A stretch of DNA of 64,000 bases from Brienomyrus brachyistius (GCF_023856365.1 NC_064550.1:17795629-17859628); one strand, 5' to 3'. Shown: positions 22,540 through 34,262, numbered from the stretch's first letter. Notes: generated by a model not told the origin, from the letters alone. Made by a program: numbers and translations.

Positions 22540-23050
22540 CGTCTTCCAAACAAATTAACCCAGGGTCATAAACCTTTAGCAGACAAGGTGTCTGCCAAAT
22601 ACAGAATATCTTTTCGGCTATCCTCTGAGATACCACCGATCAATCCATATACTACCCACCGAGTTGCCCTGCCAACTGCTTTTAAGAAGTTTTTTCTGGG
22701 CGTATGCTAATTCGTTCCGCATTACGTTTGTTTTGACGCATTCTTCCATAGCCTCATTAAAATGACGCAAGCGATCAGGTCAAAAACAACCTGTACGCAG
22801 CTGGCTTAATGAGGGCTCCGACATTCCGGCAGCCATTACAATGCAAACCAGTGCGGATGGCCTTTATGGCAGCAATTAACACAATGGTATTAGCGTAAAA
22901 GATAATTAATGGCTGGATGGATGCACTAATAGGCAGTGCTACTGAAGCAAATACTATAAATAAGCATAAAAGGAATGATGTACATATTTAGTCAAATGAT
23001 GATTAACTGAATGCACTAAACAAGATGCAAATTAGTGCAAATGCTCTGCT
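22540..23050. promoter_or_regulatory. Candidate conserved non-coding element
   Basis: This non-repetitive stretch has many homeodomain-type TAAT/ATTA motifs (GCTAATTC, CTCATTAAAATG, GGCTTAATG, CAATTAACAC, GATAATTAATGG). It has no stop-free frame of note and no transposon signature. Such texture is typical of developmental enhancers in fish gene deserts. This is inference from composition only, and a cross-species alignment would decide it. Confidence 0.3.
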
Positions 23051-24289
23051 GCAAAATGCACTCAGTCTGAATGTTGACGACATAGATTTACAGAACATTT
23101 AACATGCACGGAAGAGCCCTAAGTTATGCCTAATGTTACCTAAATGACCAATTTGGGTTTGATAGTGCATGGCAGTTGGTGACAGACATGCCTGCTTGGA
23201 AGACCATCCTGAATTGGTCCAATTTTGCCGACTGATCTGTATTATGGCAGAGATATAACATAAATCACCATTTTGCATGGTCACTTTCAAAATGCCCAGA
23301 AAATATTCCCCCAAACATCTGTTTAATTAAGCAGCAATGCTTTTCATTTTGACTTTTTTTTTTGTGTGTCAAAGATGCCGAATGCCCAGTAGTTCAAGGA
23401 GTGCCAAGGAGCTCATATTCCCGAACTGCACTTTCCCCGAGCTCTGCTGAAGTCACTGCACTGCGACGTTGACTGGAACCAGCCTGCACGCGCCTTGGAC
23501 CCAGGCTTCTATCAGGGGTGCAGTCTTTGGAAGCAGGCAAAGTTAAAAGCCGCAGCGCCGAGCGGATGGCGAGAAGATCTCGGCAGCTTGGCAGCGAGCC
23601 TGGCCCAAGCATCTGTCCAAACAAACGTTCGTGTGTCTGCAATAAATAAATGAATCGATGAACGAGCAAATAAATAGAGCAATAGAGAAAAAGGTAATTT
23701 TCATCAGTGGCACCAACAGCAATCGGGCGCCACTGATGCGGGGAAAAATCGTAGGGCAGTGATATCAATAAACGCAAAACTCGAAGGAATCGGGGGTTAC
23801 TGCTATCACTCTGATATAATTTCATCCTGGCTCCTTTTCTGGCACAGAAGTACCACAGAAACATGCCACAATAATATTCTTCTCAACTGGAAGTCGTTAC
23901 GAGATGGGAGAGACATTCATTTTACATTTCAAGGCAGTGTGACAAAAACTGCGTAGTCAAAAAGCATTCTGATGCCCAACATATGTCCTAACTTGGAAAA
24001 CATCTCATTAACTTTGTCAAAGAAGTATGGTTTCCTGATTTTTATATAATTTTTATAATCAAAAACATGTTTCTCCATGCCCCTGCTCAGTCAGGAGGTC
24101 ATCTTAGTGATTCTGTCCAGTTCGCTTTGACATTTGGTTCAAAGCTGGTCCGGAAAACAACCTTCACAAGGAAATGAGCCGTAGTCCGTGGGATAATTAT
24201 ACTGACCCGGTGCCATGACAGATCCGCCGCATGCAAAACCAAAAAACAAACAGGCAAATAGGCATCCTGGCGCCATCTGAGCTCCGCCG
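23051..24289. other. Unique sequence, no gene seen
   Basis: Nothing is recognised. A 156-codon open frame on the minus strand (23,394-23,864) has low-complexity ends, no domain signature and no splice context that I can defend. A loose (AAAT)n-like run lies at 23,640-23,690. Confidence 0.45.
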
Positions 24290-24545
24290 CTCCTCCACGA
24301 ACTCTTTAATTACCCACCAAGATCTATTAGCGATTTTCATTCCTTGTCTGTCAGCAGATGAAAGAGAGCAACATGTGTTGCCCCAGTAAGGCAGAGTGAG
24401 ATTATTTGTCCATTATTATAAACGGACAAGCAAGCAAAGAGGAGGTCCTGTTAGGTCTATAGCTCCCACCCTCCACTGCAACGAAGGCTTTGGCAGCTGT
24501 TTGCAATCAATCGGTGTTCAATTCACCTAGAGCACAATTGCTTTG
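24290..24545. promoter_or_regulatory. Candidate conserved non-coding element
   Basis: Unique sequence with CTTTAATTACCCACC, CTATTAGCGATTTTCATTCC, GATTATTTGTCCATTATTATAAACGG and CAATCAATCGG. It looks like a transcription-factor-rich unique block, not repeat debris. The call rests on composition alone. Confidence 0.22.
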
Positions 24546-27500
24546 TTTTATTTAAGGAACTGATATTGAAGTTATACTCTGCTGCCATTTTTCTTTTCTT
24601 AACTTAAACATTTATGTTTCTTTTCTTTTTTAGAGAACTGCTGCCGGAACAGTGGCAGGGACATCTGCAGACACGAGAAAGCCGCTCAGACAAATGGTGG
24701 CCTTTTGGCTGCCGTTCGGCTAACCGCACGCGTCCCGCCAGACCGGAACGAACCGCCCGTTAACGATCTCACAGGTGCCCCTGCCTCGACACACGTACTC
24801 CTCGCTGTACCTTTGATATCGGGGTAAACGGCCGGCTTTTCTCATTGAACCGATTGGACTATCGATGAAACCATCAAGGCAGTTATATCACTCAGGTGAC
24901 TCTTCCCTCGTGGGAGGGGAAAATGACAAAAGGCAGATTATGGGGAGGGACAGTATTTATTTATGCAAACAATAGCACTATTCTACACATGGAAAGGAAA
25001 CTCACCTTTGATATGAAGGCACGACTGCTGCAAAAAAAGCCTCTCAGAGCTAATTTAAAGAGGACTATGGTTATTTTTACCTTCTGCAATGTCCACGACA
25101 CATACCATCTTCACTTATGTGGTTTTCAAGGTTATAGGGGAACTAAAAGTCTACAGGAATTTCCAGACGGTGCCTTGACATATATGCCGAGAAGAAGCCT
25201 CAGTTTCATCCACAGCCTGCACCAGCGCAGAATAATTTCATACCTAAAATGTCAAGATGGAAATCCTATAAAGTCCCACTATAGTGGGTTTATTGATTAA
25301 AAATCAACCTCAGTTTCAGTGGAGCTGAAACTCAGTTTCAGCAGCTTGTATGGCTGAATCATCTGTCCATTTGTACAGATGCTGTGACAATACTCAGGCT
25401 CCATTTTCATACATCTCATTTAACCTAATCAAGTGTTAGCACTCTGCGCTCTGCATCGGTAGAAAAGTATTAGGGGAGCATCGATCATCTCCATCTCCGG
25501 GGTCTGGACTTCACAGAGCGACGCTTTCAGCAACCTGAGGGCAGCCTGAGACCTGAAAATGTGACCGACCATCCCAGCGAGGATTATGGGATTTACCTAC
25601 GGAGTCAACTATCGGGGGCAGGGCGAATTAGACGGGCAGACGCAGAGGTGACGTACGGCTCAGGGGATCACGGGGGACACCATCGCTGCTTGAGGTGGGA
25701 GAGTCGGGTGGCCTTACCTGGAAGCACAAACACAGTAAAAGAGTGGCCATGAGTATAAACGCACCATGTCCATGTGTCAACATATGATCAAAGCAACAAC
25801 GTTAATTAGATTGACAGCAGAAAGTAACCATTGGTGAATCAATTAACACTGACTTACAATGGTTATTTAATTGACTTATTCTGCCACGATTGTATGACCC
25901 ACCCACCAAGCCCCCCACATCCAATTAAAAGCTCATCACCCCTTCCCTAACCCCCTTAATTCAAAGCAAGAGGCCACATTAAATAATAAATTAAAAGGAA
26001 ATTAATTTTAATAATCTTTTTTTTCTTTCCCAAGCTCGAGGAATAAGAGTCTATTAAAGAGAGAATGCTTCTCAACAGCCAACTCCACGTCGCTTTCAAG
26101 GAGTAAAGGTCACATTTAAATTTCACAGCCATTTTTCATGCCTGAGCGCCAAACCAGGGTGCAGTGAGCTTTGAGGACTTAACGCAGCTGTTTACTGATT
26201 AAGACTGATATTTGTGCTCAACCGCGAGCTCCACCAATCAGCTTGGCGCACAGGGATGATGCATCAGGAACACTGTTAGTCCCCTGCAAGGCACCCGAGG
26301 TGAATATTTGATTGCTGGAAGTAGCTCCCTGGGGGGGCGACTTCAGAAGTAAAACTAAATTCTAAATAAATCCTCGAAATTAGGCGCACGAACGATGAGT
26401 ACAGGGTGCCGAGTTAAAATGTTTACCTCAAACTAAGCAAATCGGAAGGCTTCAGTTTCTAAAACAGAATCGTCCCCTACTGCATACGTATGTTCACAGC
26501 TGACTGCAGAGAAATGGGCGTGCACACGAAGATGTGCAAATATTTCAGGGCGCAGTGAATATTTTTGGGAAACGTCGCAGCAGCCAGCAGGGAATTTAAA
26601 CCTCTACTTTGGGATCGACCGGGCTGCTGAAAGGTGGAGGGAAAAAAGAGTGGAAGGTCTTAGTCAGAAGCAGACCTTAATAATGGCTTCGAGAAGCAGT
26701 GGAGTGTGATGCCAAAGGCAGATATATAGCAGAAATGAGCAGGTATTCATCCACGAGGTCCTGACATGTTCATGACAGTCAAAGGACGGCTAAATTGATA
26801 TTCATTTCAAGTCATAACTACAAGTGTTCTGTGACATTTCATAAGACAGTTTATGAGCGAAAAGCAGCAGACAGCAGGTGGCAGATGAGATATTAAAAAT
26901 TATTTAGGATTCTTCTTCACTGCAGGTGTGAAATATAAATTAGGTCCTCCTCTGGATCTAATCTTTTCTCTCAGGTCAAGTGTCAAAACACTGGTCTGAT
27001 GCAGAGCCCACACAGTGATCCGAGTTCCGGCAGAACCCCGAATTCCAGCCGTCGCTCCCCCCCCCCATCATCTCAACCATCCGCTTTCCTCACACTAACC
27101 CAACCCTCCACCCTCGACCTCTTCAGACATAAAGCAGTTTAGTGTAAATGCTTAATGGAATCGACCCTCCCAAGCCACCTCGCACATCAGCAGAGTCCTA
27201 AGTGCAGGTCTCAAACAGAATGACTCCTACTTTGGGCGAGTAAGATTGCTTTTCCATTAGTCCTCGCAGACACTTCATTTCATGACTTTTTAACCCTAAT
27301 GCGATTCGCAATCAATCACTGTGCGAGAGATCGGAGAGCTACGTTCCAGAAGCATCCGGTTGCCACGCCCAGCAACAGTCACACACACCAAATATTCCGT
27401 TTTTTCTTTGTTTGTTTTTCTTTTGCCGCTTCTTACCCCCAGTGTCTATTCCTAAGAACACTTCCCTGGGTTCAGTTTCGCTTTGAAGTATATGGTACAT

Positions 27501-28700
27501 CTGGTGCGCTGCGGTATTTTGGGTAATGCTGCATGGCAAAATTTACGATGCCCCGTTATATTTTATGGCCAAGACTTCATAATACTGGGATAGCCTTGCT
27601 TTTAAAAATACCATTTCCCAAGTATGTTTTCCCAGTCAAAAAAAAAATCTAGGCATCCAACATACACAGGTGAGTCTTTGCTATGAATAACAATAATAAA
27701 CATTAACCAGAAAACCTTATTTGGGAGTAAGTCGATTACTATTTGCATGTCTAATTGTTGCTTATGTACATTTTGTCATGATAATGCAATAGCTTCTTCA
27801 ACCATGAGGAATGTGAAACGAAGTCCGCGGAGCCAATAAGTACTGAAAGTTCCAGGTGGTCTTCAGTCATGGACATCCAGGAGCGCTGGGAATCAACATA
27901 CATGGATAATCACCCCGTGCTACAGACTTTGTGCATTTCCAGTACCGCAACATGCTTTCGGGTTTCTCCATGTGTCTAACAGTAAAACTTACTTGCTAAC
28001 TGCCACTCTCTGATACAACCTAGCAAGCACACAATCGCCACGCTAACGGCTAGCTGGGCTGGGCGGACACAACACTGCTGTGGGAGCACGCTACAATTAA
28101 AACTTCATTTTCAAATTTCATCATATTCATTCCTCCCACCATATGCAATCCCAAGTTTTCCAATTTTAATACCCTTATCGAACTGACAGGGCATCACATC
28201 AAACACTAATTTAGAATTTACTAGACGATTAACTTCTGCTTACTTTCTCTGCCTTTTTTTTCCCACTTATCCCCTCACCGCTCCCCTCACACCTTCTGCT
28301 TTGATTGGTTGATATTACCACAGAAACCCACAAATAATGGTCATACTAATAAAAAAGAAACTATTCCATCGACTATGTTACTATCCAAACAGGCGCATTG
28401 CTGAATACAACATTTATAAATGTGAGCAAAGTAAAATGAACCACAAATACCCAGATATTGGAAAGCACTGAATCTCTCTCAGTGGATCTAAGGGCACAGT
28501 GCATTCTTGCAACAGGGAAGTCTAACTAACTGTCCAGCCAACCTTAATATTTTCCAAATACACGTGTATTAAACAGTTAGAACTCTAGGTGACCACCCAC
28601 TCTTAACTTGTTCATATCTTGCTGGCATACTATAGTCAACAACTGATTTCTAGCCCTCCCTAAGATGTCAAAAGTATAGTTAAATTAACCAATTTTTATG
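24546..28700. other. Unique sequence, no gene seen
   Basis: No exon, RNA gene or clear transposon is recognised over about 4 kb. A 134-codon open frame at 24,896-25,300 (+) has no family resemblance. A perfect 14-bp palindrome (CCCACTATAGTGGG, 25,275-25,288) and a nearby hairpin (25,309-25,319 with 25,325-25,335, 10 of 11 pairing) lie within it. From about 27,600 rightward the DNA becomes AT-rich, continuing into the retrotransposon block. Confidence 0.4.
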
Positions 28701-29429
28701 GAAAACACCTTTAAACAAGTTGGCAATCCATTTTCTTCTGAATCATTAATGTGTGCATCCTCTAATTCTGAATCTGAAAGATTGGACCTGTCATAGGTAC
28801 ATACATGATCTGCATTCCCTTTTCCAGCTTAGTTATGGCCTTCGTTACAGACTCATTATTCACCGACATTCAGACAGTGCACTTACAGTCTTATTGTAAA
28901 GGTATTTCTTCAAAAATCATCTGTAAAATGTCCATGTTCTTCTCTACATGATGAATCACCTCTAGGCTCACTCTTGTCAAATGCCTCTGCAGTTACTGGT
29001 TCCTGTCATTGTTGCTTGGTCTTAAGTGCCCTTTCCTTCTGATGAGACCCATCTGCCAGCAGTTTAAGCAGCCTCACAGATTGCTGGTAGGAGAAGATTT
29101 GGATTCATAGTTTTAAGACACCAGCTTATCCCTTCAGGCTTGCCACAATATACTGGCGAATTTGGCATCTCTGTTACTACAACATAGGGTACTGTACTTT
29201 ATAAATCTAATTTCCCTTCATCTTTAAGTTCCTCGAGAACACTATCGCCAGTACTATTCTAAGGAAACCTATTCTCATGCCATAAGACTTATTCACTTGG
29301 TGAATCTTTCAATGTCCTCAGCACCAAGAGGAGCATTTTATTTAATTGTTGTGATTGCATGTCACTTTGCAGGTGATGAGACATCATTCTAGGATCCCAT
29401 ATGGCCAGTATTTACAAATGCAATAAGGG

Positions 29430-29960
29430 GCAAATCCTTGGTGGAAATTCATTGTGTGAAGTACTAGTCTACTAAGGTCATTGTCAGAATGAGGGTTTTC
29501 TAATTCTTAGATAGGAAAGCCTGAGCACAACAAGCAAGTTTATCAGTGGCTACCAGTATTGTGGTTGATCAGAATCTGGTGCACGGGAGCTCTCTGAAAA
29601 GGTCTCTTGTGAATCAATCATTCTCTACTGATCATAATGTACTGATCACTATACGGACTAGTAGAATCTATGTGCCCCTTATCATCATGCATAGAGTGAG
29701 CAACACTCAACCAAACTTAGAAGGTAACACAAGCTAAATAAGACCTGTGCTTGACCCCCTGCACAGCAGTCCCTCGTTCAACATCAGTCTTATTTGATCT
29801 GATCTCACTAACTCCATTTATGGGACATGTGGTTCTCCTTTGGCCACTTTCAGGACTTTTGTATCAGGTCCTATGCACAGGTTGTCCTGTGTTTACCAGT
29901 TGGACTCTGATCCAGTATATAAATTCATGGGAAAGGCACAGGCAGCAGGAAGACACTTAG
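29430..29960 (-). pseudogene. Ty3/gypsy integrase remnant (element 2)
   Basis: Read on the minus strand, the region before the zinc-binding domain is visible near 29,930-29,800 (a FIYWIRVQLVN-like block followed by a region resembling the linker after RNase H). A HDDKGHIDST block (about 29,667-29,690) matches the HDD-GH that opens the integrase zinc-binding domain. Further on, ILVATDKLACCAQAFLS (29,513-29,564) and TLVDYYFTQ (about 29,460) match the integrase core region usually written V(V/L)TD-F-(R/K)YA-AFPT, then LV--Y---(Y/H)G. Stops and frameshifts separate the blocks, so no integrase can be made. Possible further decayed sequence extends toward 28,700. Confidence 0.75.
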
Positions 29961-30049
29961 AGAGGAGATGCTTCCTGTTCCTCAATATATCTTGGCGACT
30001 TATTAGCTGATCCAATTAGTTTAGCTTGTTGACAGACTGCCTTCACTCT

Positions 30050-30500
30050 AGGGGGTGGAATAGCTTCCCATTTTCTTGCCTTTTCTACTACAGGCAGGTT
30101 CCTGGATCACACATCAGCATCTATGTTATTCTGGATGAACGGTTCAGGATGCTGAGATCATAAGTGGCTAATGATGCAAGTCCATCTGTGGCATTCGGCT
30201 TTGTTCATGTTGACACATACATTAGTGGATTCTTCACTGTACTGATGGTGAACTTTAAAAACTCTAGCTGGTGATTTCAATAGACTTTGCTCATTTTTCT
30301 GCTAGTAAATTCCAGGGAACCTCCCAATAAAGGACAGTACCAAATCCTTTGTTGTGAGTCTGCACATGTAGAGTGCAAGACTTATTCCGGTCAGAAAAGG
30401 CCAAGAGAGGACCATTTGCGAGGTAGTTAATGATCTTGAGTAACGTCCCTGTGCAGTATAGGTCTCATCACTCTCCCAAAGTGTCAGACACACCGAAGTA
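30050..30500 (-). pseudogene. Ty3/gypsy RNase H remnant (element 2)
   Basis: On the minus strand a block reading PLLAFSDRNKSCTLHV then GFGTVLYWE (about 30,405-30,320) matches the start of gypsy RNase H, where family members have APVLAFADP-----L--DAS--G-G-VL-Q. The first catalytic Asp (in the DAS motif) is replaced (the remnant reads HVQTHN). Downstream, a NIDADV block (about 30,095-30,110) fits the NIDADALSR motif that closes RNase H. Stops and frameshifts are frequent. It follows the reverse transcriptase remnant in the expected order. Confidence 0.72.
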
Positions 30501-30549
30501 CTGCTTTGACTTTTCAGATTTACGAATGCCAATATATCCTATAGTCAGC

Positions 30550-30870
30550 TTTGTCCAATGAAATGTGTGGAATCCAGAGCCATTTACTGAATTCCTCCAG
30601 AATCTTCCCAAAGACGATTAGTGAAACAGTCTAGGTCAACATGGACTTGAAGCCAACATAATATGTGACTAGAGCCCCTGTAACATCTATTCAAAGTGAT
30701 AAAACCGAAACAGCCAGATAAAGTGTTTTTCTTCTTCCATTATAGCTATTTGGTAGAAGCAACTTATCAAGTCAAGAACTAAAAACCATTTGGTTATTAT
30801 GTGGGGTGGTGTATGGTTGGGGATTGTCCAGCAAATAATAGATGAGGGGCTGATCAACCCAAACTCTTCA
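30550..30870 (-). pseudogene. Ty3/gypsy reverse transcriptase remnant (element 2)
   Basis: On the minus strand, WTIPNHTPPHI (about 30,797-30,829), VLDLISCFYQI (about 30,750-30,782) and LFRFYHFE (ending near 30,687) match the palm/finger motifs TIPD-Y--PRI, LDL-SGY-QI and PFG-Y-F-RMPQG. After a frameshift, LIVFGKILEE (about 30,597-30,626) matches the block that follows the catalytic YLDD. The YLDD position itself reads stop-T-V-S, so both catalytic aspartates are gone. Only about 40 bp separate this from the upstream gag remnant, so the protease region is missing. Confidence 0.85.
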
Positions 30871-30898
30871 CAGAGCAGACCACACTGCTGCTTAGTCA

Positions 30899-31800
30899 CT
30901 ATCTAGTTTCACAATTTTCTTGTTTAGTTCTCAAGGTGCTTGCATGTGACAAAATGCCTATCTTATGTAGACCAGTAAAAAGGTTGATTTCTTTGTTGTT
31001 AGTAACCCTCCTTGACGCAGTTGAAGTACTACAGGGAGTTTCCACTGCTAGAGCAGCAACAGGAGTCTCTGATCTATTGTTCTCTCTCATGGCTAATTTG
31101 TACTTAGGTCTCTTCAATTGCTTCTTCAGTGAGGCTACATCACTAACACGCTCTGGAGTCAGTGCCCTACTCTCAGATCCTGTAGTCTCTATTGTAGCCT
31201 CAGGCAATTCTGCTGTCATTACAGCAACCACAGACTTCAGGTCCTTGAGCTCCACCTTTAGGTTCTGAATGTCTGTCACCATCCTGTGAACTTTTTGGTT
31301 AGACTGGATGTTACAAATTCAGTTTGGTCCTGTAAGCCTCATATTCTTCCTGACTGTGAACTCCATTTAGCAGATATAAAAAGTTATCGAGCTTGCTTGC
31401 CTATCCTCTCGGCCTGAGCCGCATCAACTACAGCTCCGCTAATTAGCTGTTCTACTCAAACTCAATTCCCTTCTGTTGCCAAGATGCCACCTCATCTGTC
31501 TACTTTTGCCAGTGCCTGCATCGGTCTCCTGAGGAAGTCAAACAGCTTCTTGCCTGGCTGCTGTTGCATAAGGAGAAAGAAAAGTGAAAGTCATCCCCAG
31601 TGCCTGTCGTTCCAAAGTCACTGTCGAGAATCTCAAAAGCACCTCTGAGGGCATACATCTGGAGGTATGGCCTTCACAAATTCTAATGCAGGTTCTGATC
31701 CTACACCTCTTCTCTTCTGAGTATCAGTCCACCATAACCCAATGTTCGAACTGCAGTTCATCTGCTAGGGTGGGCAACACCCCCAAAAAAACCCCAAAAA
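30899..31800 (-). pseudogene. Ty3/gypsy gag remnant, PNMA-type (element 2)
   Basis: On the minus strand the order of blocks matches the gag of fish gypsy elements related to the PNMA family. LADELQFEHW (about 31,740-31,770) fits the N-terminal G(E/D)L-FE-W motif. FEILDSDFGTTGTGDDFHFSF (20 residues from the first Glu, about 31,590-31,655) fits the capsid block L-ALE--FGT-ESGEDLYFAF. After a frameshift come KKLFDFLRR-MQALAKV (about 31,500-31,560) and VEQLISGAV (about 31,430-31,460). The last 127 codons (31,282-30,899) are open and coiled-coil-like (IQNLKVELKDLKS). They end in what may be a decayed zinc knuckle (near 30,945-30,975) without its cysteines. Confidence 0.75.
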
Positions 31801-32840
31801 AAGCATTAATACCCACCCTTGTTTCCCAAAGACTTTGCGGTTTTCTCTAATTGTTCACCAACTGCACAAATGATTGAGTCAGGGAGAGTATCAGGCAGTG
31901 TAGCACTGACTGCTGCTCGAAGATCCTCCATAAATTATTTATTTATTTCCCTCATTCCGCACTAAAATTACGATGCTCAACTGCATCTCCATTAAATGTG
32001 TTGAGAAACAACAGCTCCAGCCAACTTGGGGTGGTGGGAGGGTTGGGGGGGTTGTCACTTGAGTAGGAACATAAGGGGAACTTACAGTTTCCCTACATTC
32101 ACATAACACCATCAGCTGTAATTGCTGCGTGTGAAATGTATTCTTACCGATACGTAAATATACCCAGTTGTTTACAGTGTGCACTGCCCCTTTCATCGAT
32201 TCCAACAGCAGCCTCTAAACCAAGTCAGACCTAAAGAGACACGTTTGTGGTTTGTAAAATGGTAAGCCAGAGTACAAAAGTCATTTTCTGTGAAATGGAA
32301 AATAAAAAATGCACAAACATACCTCAGTATATATGTGGTGTATTTTTAATTAAATTAAATTAAATTAAATTAAATCATTTCAAAGTCAACTATAAGCGTA
32401 CTCCAACCCTGTCATTTTCTCCCATGCCCCTTCCAGCTCCTCATTATAAACCACTCAGTGCCACTTAAATGCAGGAAGTTTTTACAATATATCTCTACAT
32501 TGGCCTTTTAAGGCAAACCTTCAGTCACTCTGACCTTTTTATGCACGAATAATAACATTGACACTGTAGATTCACTAATGCAATATTGTATGCGAATGTT
32601 ATCATTTCCAATATGTATGCCAATGCCTATACTAATACGACAGTAAATTCAAATCAGTCCAAGACCCAAAAGTTTGAATTTTATTTCACTGTTTTTTTTT
32701 TATACCGTTTGGGTTTCTATCTTTATCTGACCGGTCTAGGTCCCTCAGAGCCTAGCCCTGCTGGAGCAAAGTTCTTTTGATTAGAGCCTAGTACAGAACT
32801 TTGTTAAGCAATCACTGTTGCATCAGGATGTGAAACAGCA
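31801..32840. other. Spacer between two retrotransposon remnants
   Basis: AT-rich sequence with a (TAAAT)5-type microsatellite (32,348-32,375) and A/C-rich runs (31,783-31,805). I looked for a pair of LTR-like repeats here and near the ends of either element and could not define any. Part of it may be decayed LTR or untranslated sequence. Confidence 0.4.
32348..32375. repeat. (TAAAT)n microsatellite
   Basis: About five and a half copies of AATTA/TAAAT follow TATTTTT and precede CATTTCAAAG. Confidence 0.9.
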
Positions 32841-32849
32841 AGCTCAGAA

Positions 32850-33010
32850 GAGATGAGATATGGAGTGCGTTTCATTTCCTGTCATCCTCCAGCTGGTAAG
32901 TGCTTTGTCCCAGTTTCTTAAAAAGCCTTGCTGGTCCCATGAAACATGAAGATCCCTGCTTCACATGCAATGGATTCTGGACCTGTACCAAATCCCCTGC
33001 TTGAAGCACA
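32850..33010 (-). pseudogene. Ty3/gypsy integrase C-terminal remnant (element 1)
   Basis: The minus strand reads AGDLVQVQNPLHVKQGSSCF, then MGPARLFKKLGQSTYQLEDD, then RK-stop-NALHIS in a single frame. This matches the integrase C-terminal block G(D/E)-VRVR-P-HVKKG-SKF--P--V---LG--TY-L-DGR-W-A-HL of vertebrate gypsy elements. A single in-frame stop follows RK. It is the best-preserved part of element 1. Confidence 0.88.
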
Positions 33011-33129
33011 GGAATCAATGCAACTCTTTACTTGACGTTGTTTCAGAGAAACTCCTTTGTGTACTCCTCAAAATCTGCGGAAACGATGCACACACAACAG
33101 ATGATCTTCAACTTTCAGGATATCTTCCC

Positions 33130-33200
33130 GTTATACAGTAGCTCATATGGAAACATTTCAGTTCTTATATCTGCTGCCGCTGTGTATTGCATCAGGAAGT
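33130..33200 (-). pseudogene. Ty3/gypsy integrase core 3' part (element 1)
   Basis: On the minus strand the codons for YTAAADIRTEMFPYELLYNGKI, read as two overlapping shorter blocks, resemble the family block N-A-H-STG-SPFELLYGR that lies after the third catalytic residue. It ends in an in-frame stop. Sequence between this block and 33,280 is too decayed to align by eye. Confidence 0.65.
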
Positions 33201-33279
33201 TATGCTCACAAGGTCTACAAGGTTTTTGGAGTTTAGTTGCAATGAGTGGACTCTTACCATGATGGCTAAAACGTCAATA

Positions 33280-33520
33280 ACAAGAAGTGGTCTCAAAGGG
33301 TCGAACTATGTCAGTGCCTAACTTTCTTGAAGGCGCTTCTGAGAATGGAACGTTCTGTAGAGGATTGTGGTTTGGACATGTCAATACATTTGACATGTAA
33401 TACAAGCTACAATAACACTTTGAACATATGCATCCATTTCTGGTCTCAAGTACAGCTCCAGGAGTCTCTACTTGACACAAACATTCCCTTGATGACTTTC
33501 ATCTGTTCATCAAGTAGAGG
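33280..33520 (-). pseudogene. Ty3/gypsy integrase zinc-binding and core start (element 1)
   Basis: On the minus strand, a block GNVCVKQRLLELYLRPEM followed by VACITCQ fits the integrase zinc-binding domain H-G---TK--LR--YWWP-M ... C--CQ (about 33,500-33,410). Then PLQNVPFSEAP and KLGTDIVRPFE (about 33,285-33,365) fit the start of the catalytic core, P-PWEK-G-DIVGPF. The first catalytic Asp is still present in TDIV. In-frame stops separate the two blocks. Confidence 0.82.
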
Positions 33521-33939
33521 CTGTGTGTGTATTTATGGCCTTGCAGAGGAGATCGACTTGCATTGACGGTTTGCGCCTGAGAAGGAAATGTGGAACTACA
33601 TTTGGGTGCAATGTATGTCCTTTCTTAAACCAACCCTTCTTAATCGAGTCATGCAGCACATTCCTGACGTGCAGCTCAGGTGGCAGGGAAGTCTTTCCGG
33701 GAGATCGCTTTGCTGTCAGCTTCAAGCTAGGCAACCAATTCCAGTTCTGTAACAGCTTCAGCATTTTCAACGTATTGCAGAGGTAATGGGGAAAGACAGA
33801 CTGCTGTATGATTTTCTCCACATAGTCTATACATCATCATTATAGTTTAGTAATCTGACTGACTATCTAGCAAAGTGCATTTTTGCGCATCCATGTCCCT
33901 TTGTAGCCAATGGTGTCGTGAGAGATTGGTCATCAGATT

Positions 33940-34262
33940 TTAAAATGCCTTTCCCACAGAAGGTCCCATTTTCTCCACAGCCCACGCACATGCTAAGAAC
34001 TCTTTTTCAACAATGGAACATCGGCATTCAGCTAGTGTCAGGGACTGCGTAGCAAAGGCAATGGTGTGCTCTGTGTTGTCAGGGTGAATTTTTGTAAGGA
34101 CAGCACCTAAGCAATAGTTAGACACATCAGCAAAAACTGGCGTTGGTAGAGCTGGATCAAATATGGCAAGTACAAGACTTCATACCAAATACCTTTTGAC
34201 ATTCTCAAAGCTTGCTTGAATGGCTTCAGTCCATTGGAAGGTCCCTTCTTCTTGGCAATTGA
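33940..34262 (-). pseudogene. Ty3/gypsy RT-RNase H remnant (element 1)
   Basis: On the minus strand one frame, broken by one TGA (about 34,181), carries FQWTEAIQASFENVKRYL, then LAIFDPALPTPVFADVSNY, then CLGAVLTKIHPDNTEHTIAF, then SIVEKEFLACAWAVEKM. This is the WT---Q-AF--LK, PVLA-FDP, DAS--GLGAVL and Y---EKE-LA-VWA-EK series of gypsy RNase H. The first catalytic Asp is present (ADVSN) and the Glu of EKE is present. The tail (GPSVGKAF) departs from the family. It sits between the RT and integrase remnants in the expected order. Confidence 0.9.

Noticed and set aside
23394..23864. 156-codon minus-strand open frame as a possible exon
   Set aside because: No recognisable domain, biased composition, and no splice signals that would make a consistent exon.
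24896..25300. 134-codon plus-strand open frame as a possible small gene
   Set aside because: No family resemblance or promoter was seen. A frame of this length is expected by chance across 64 kb.
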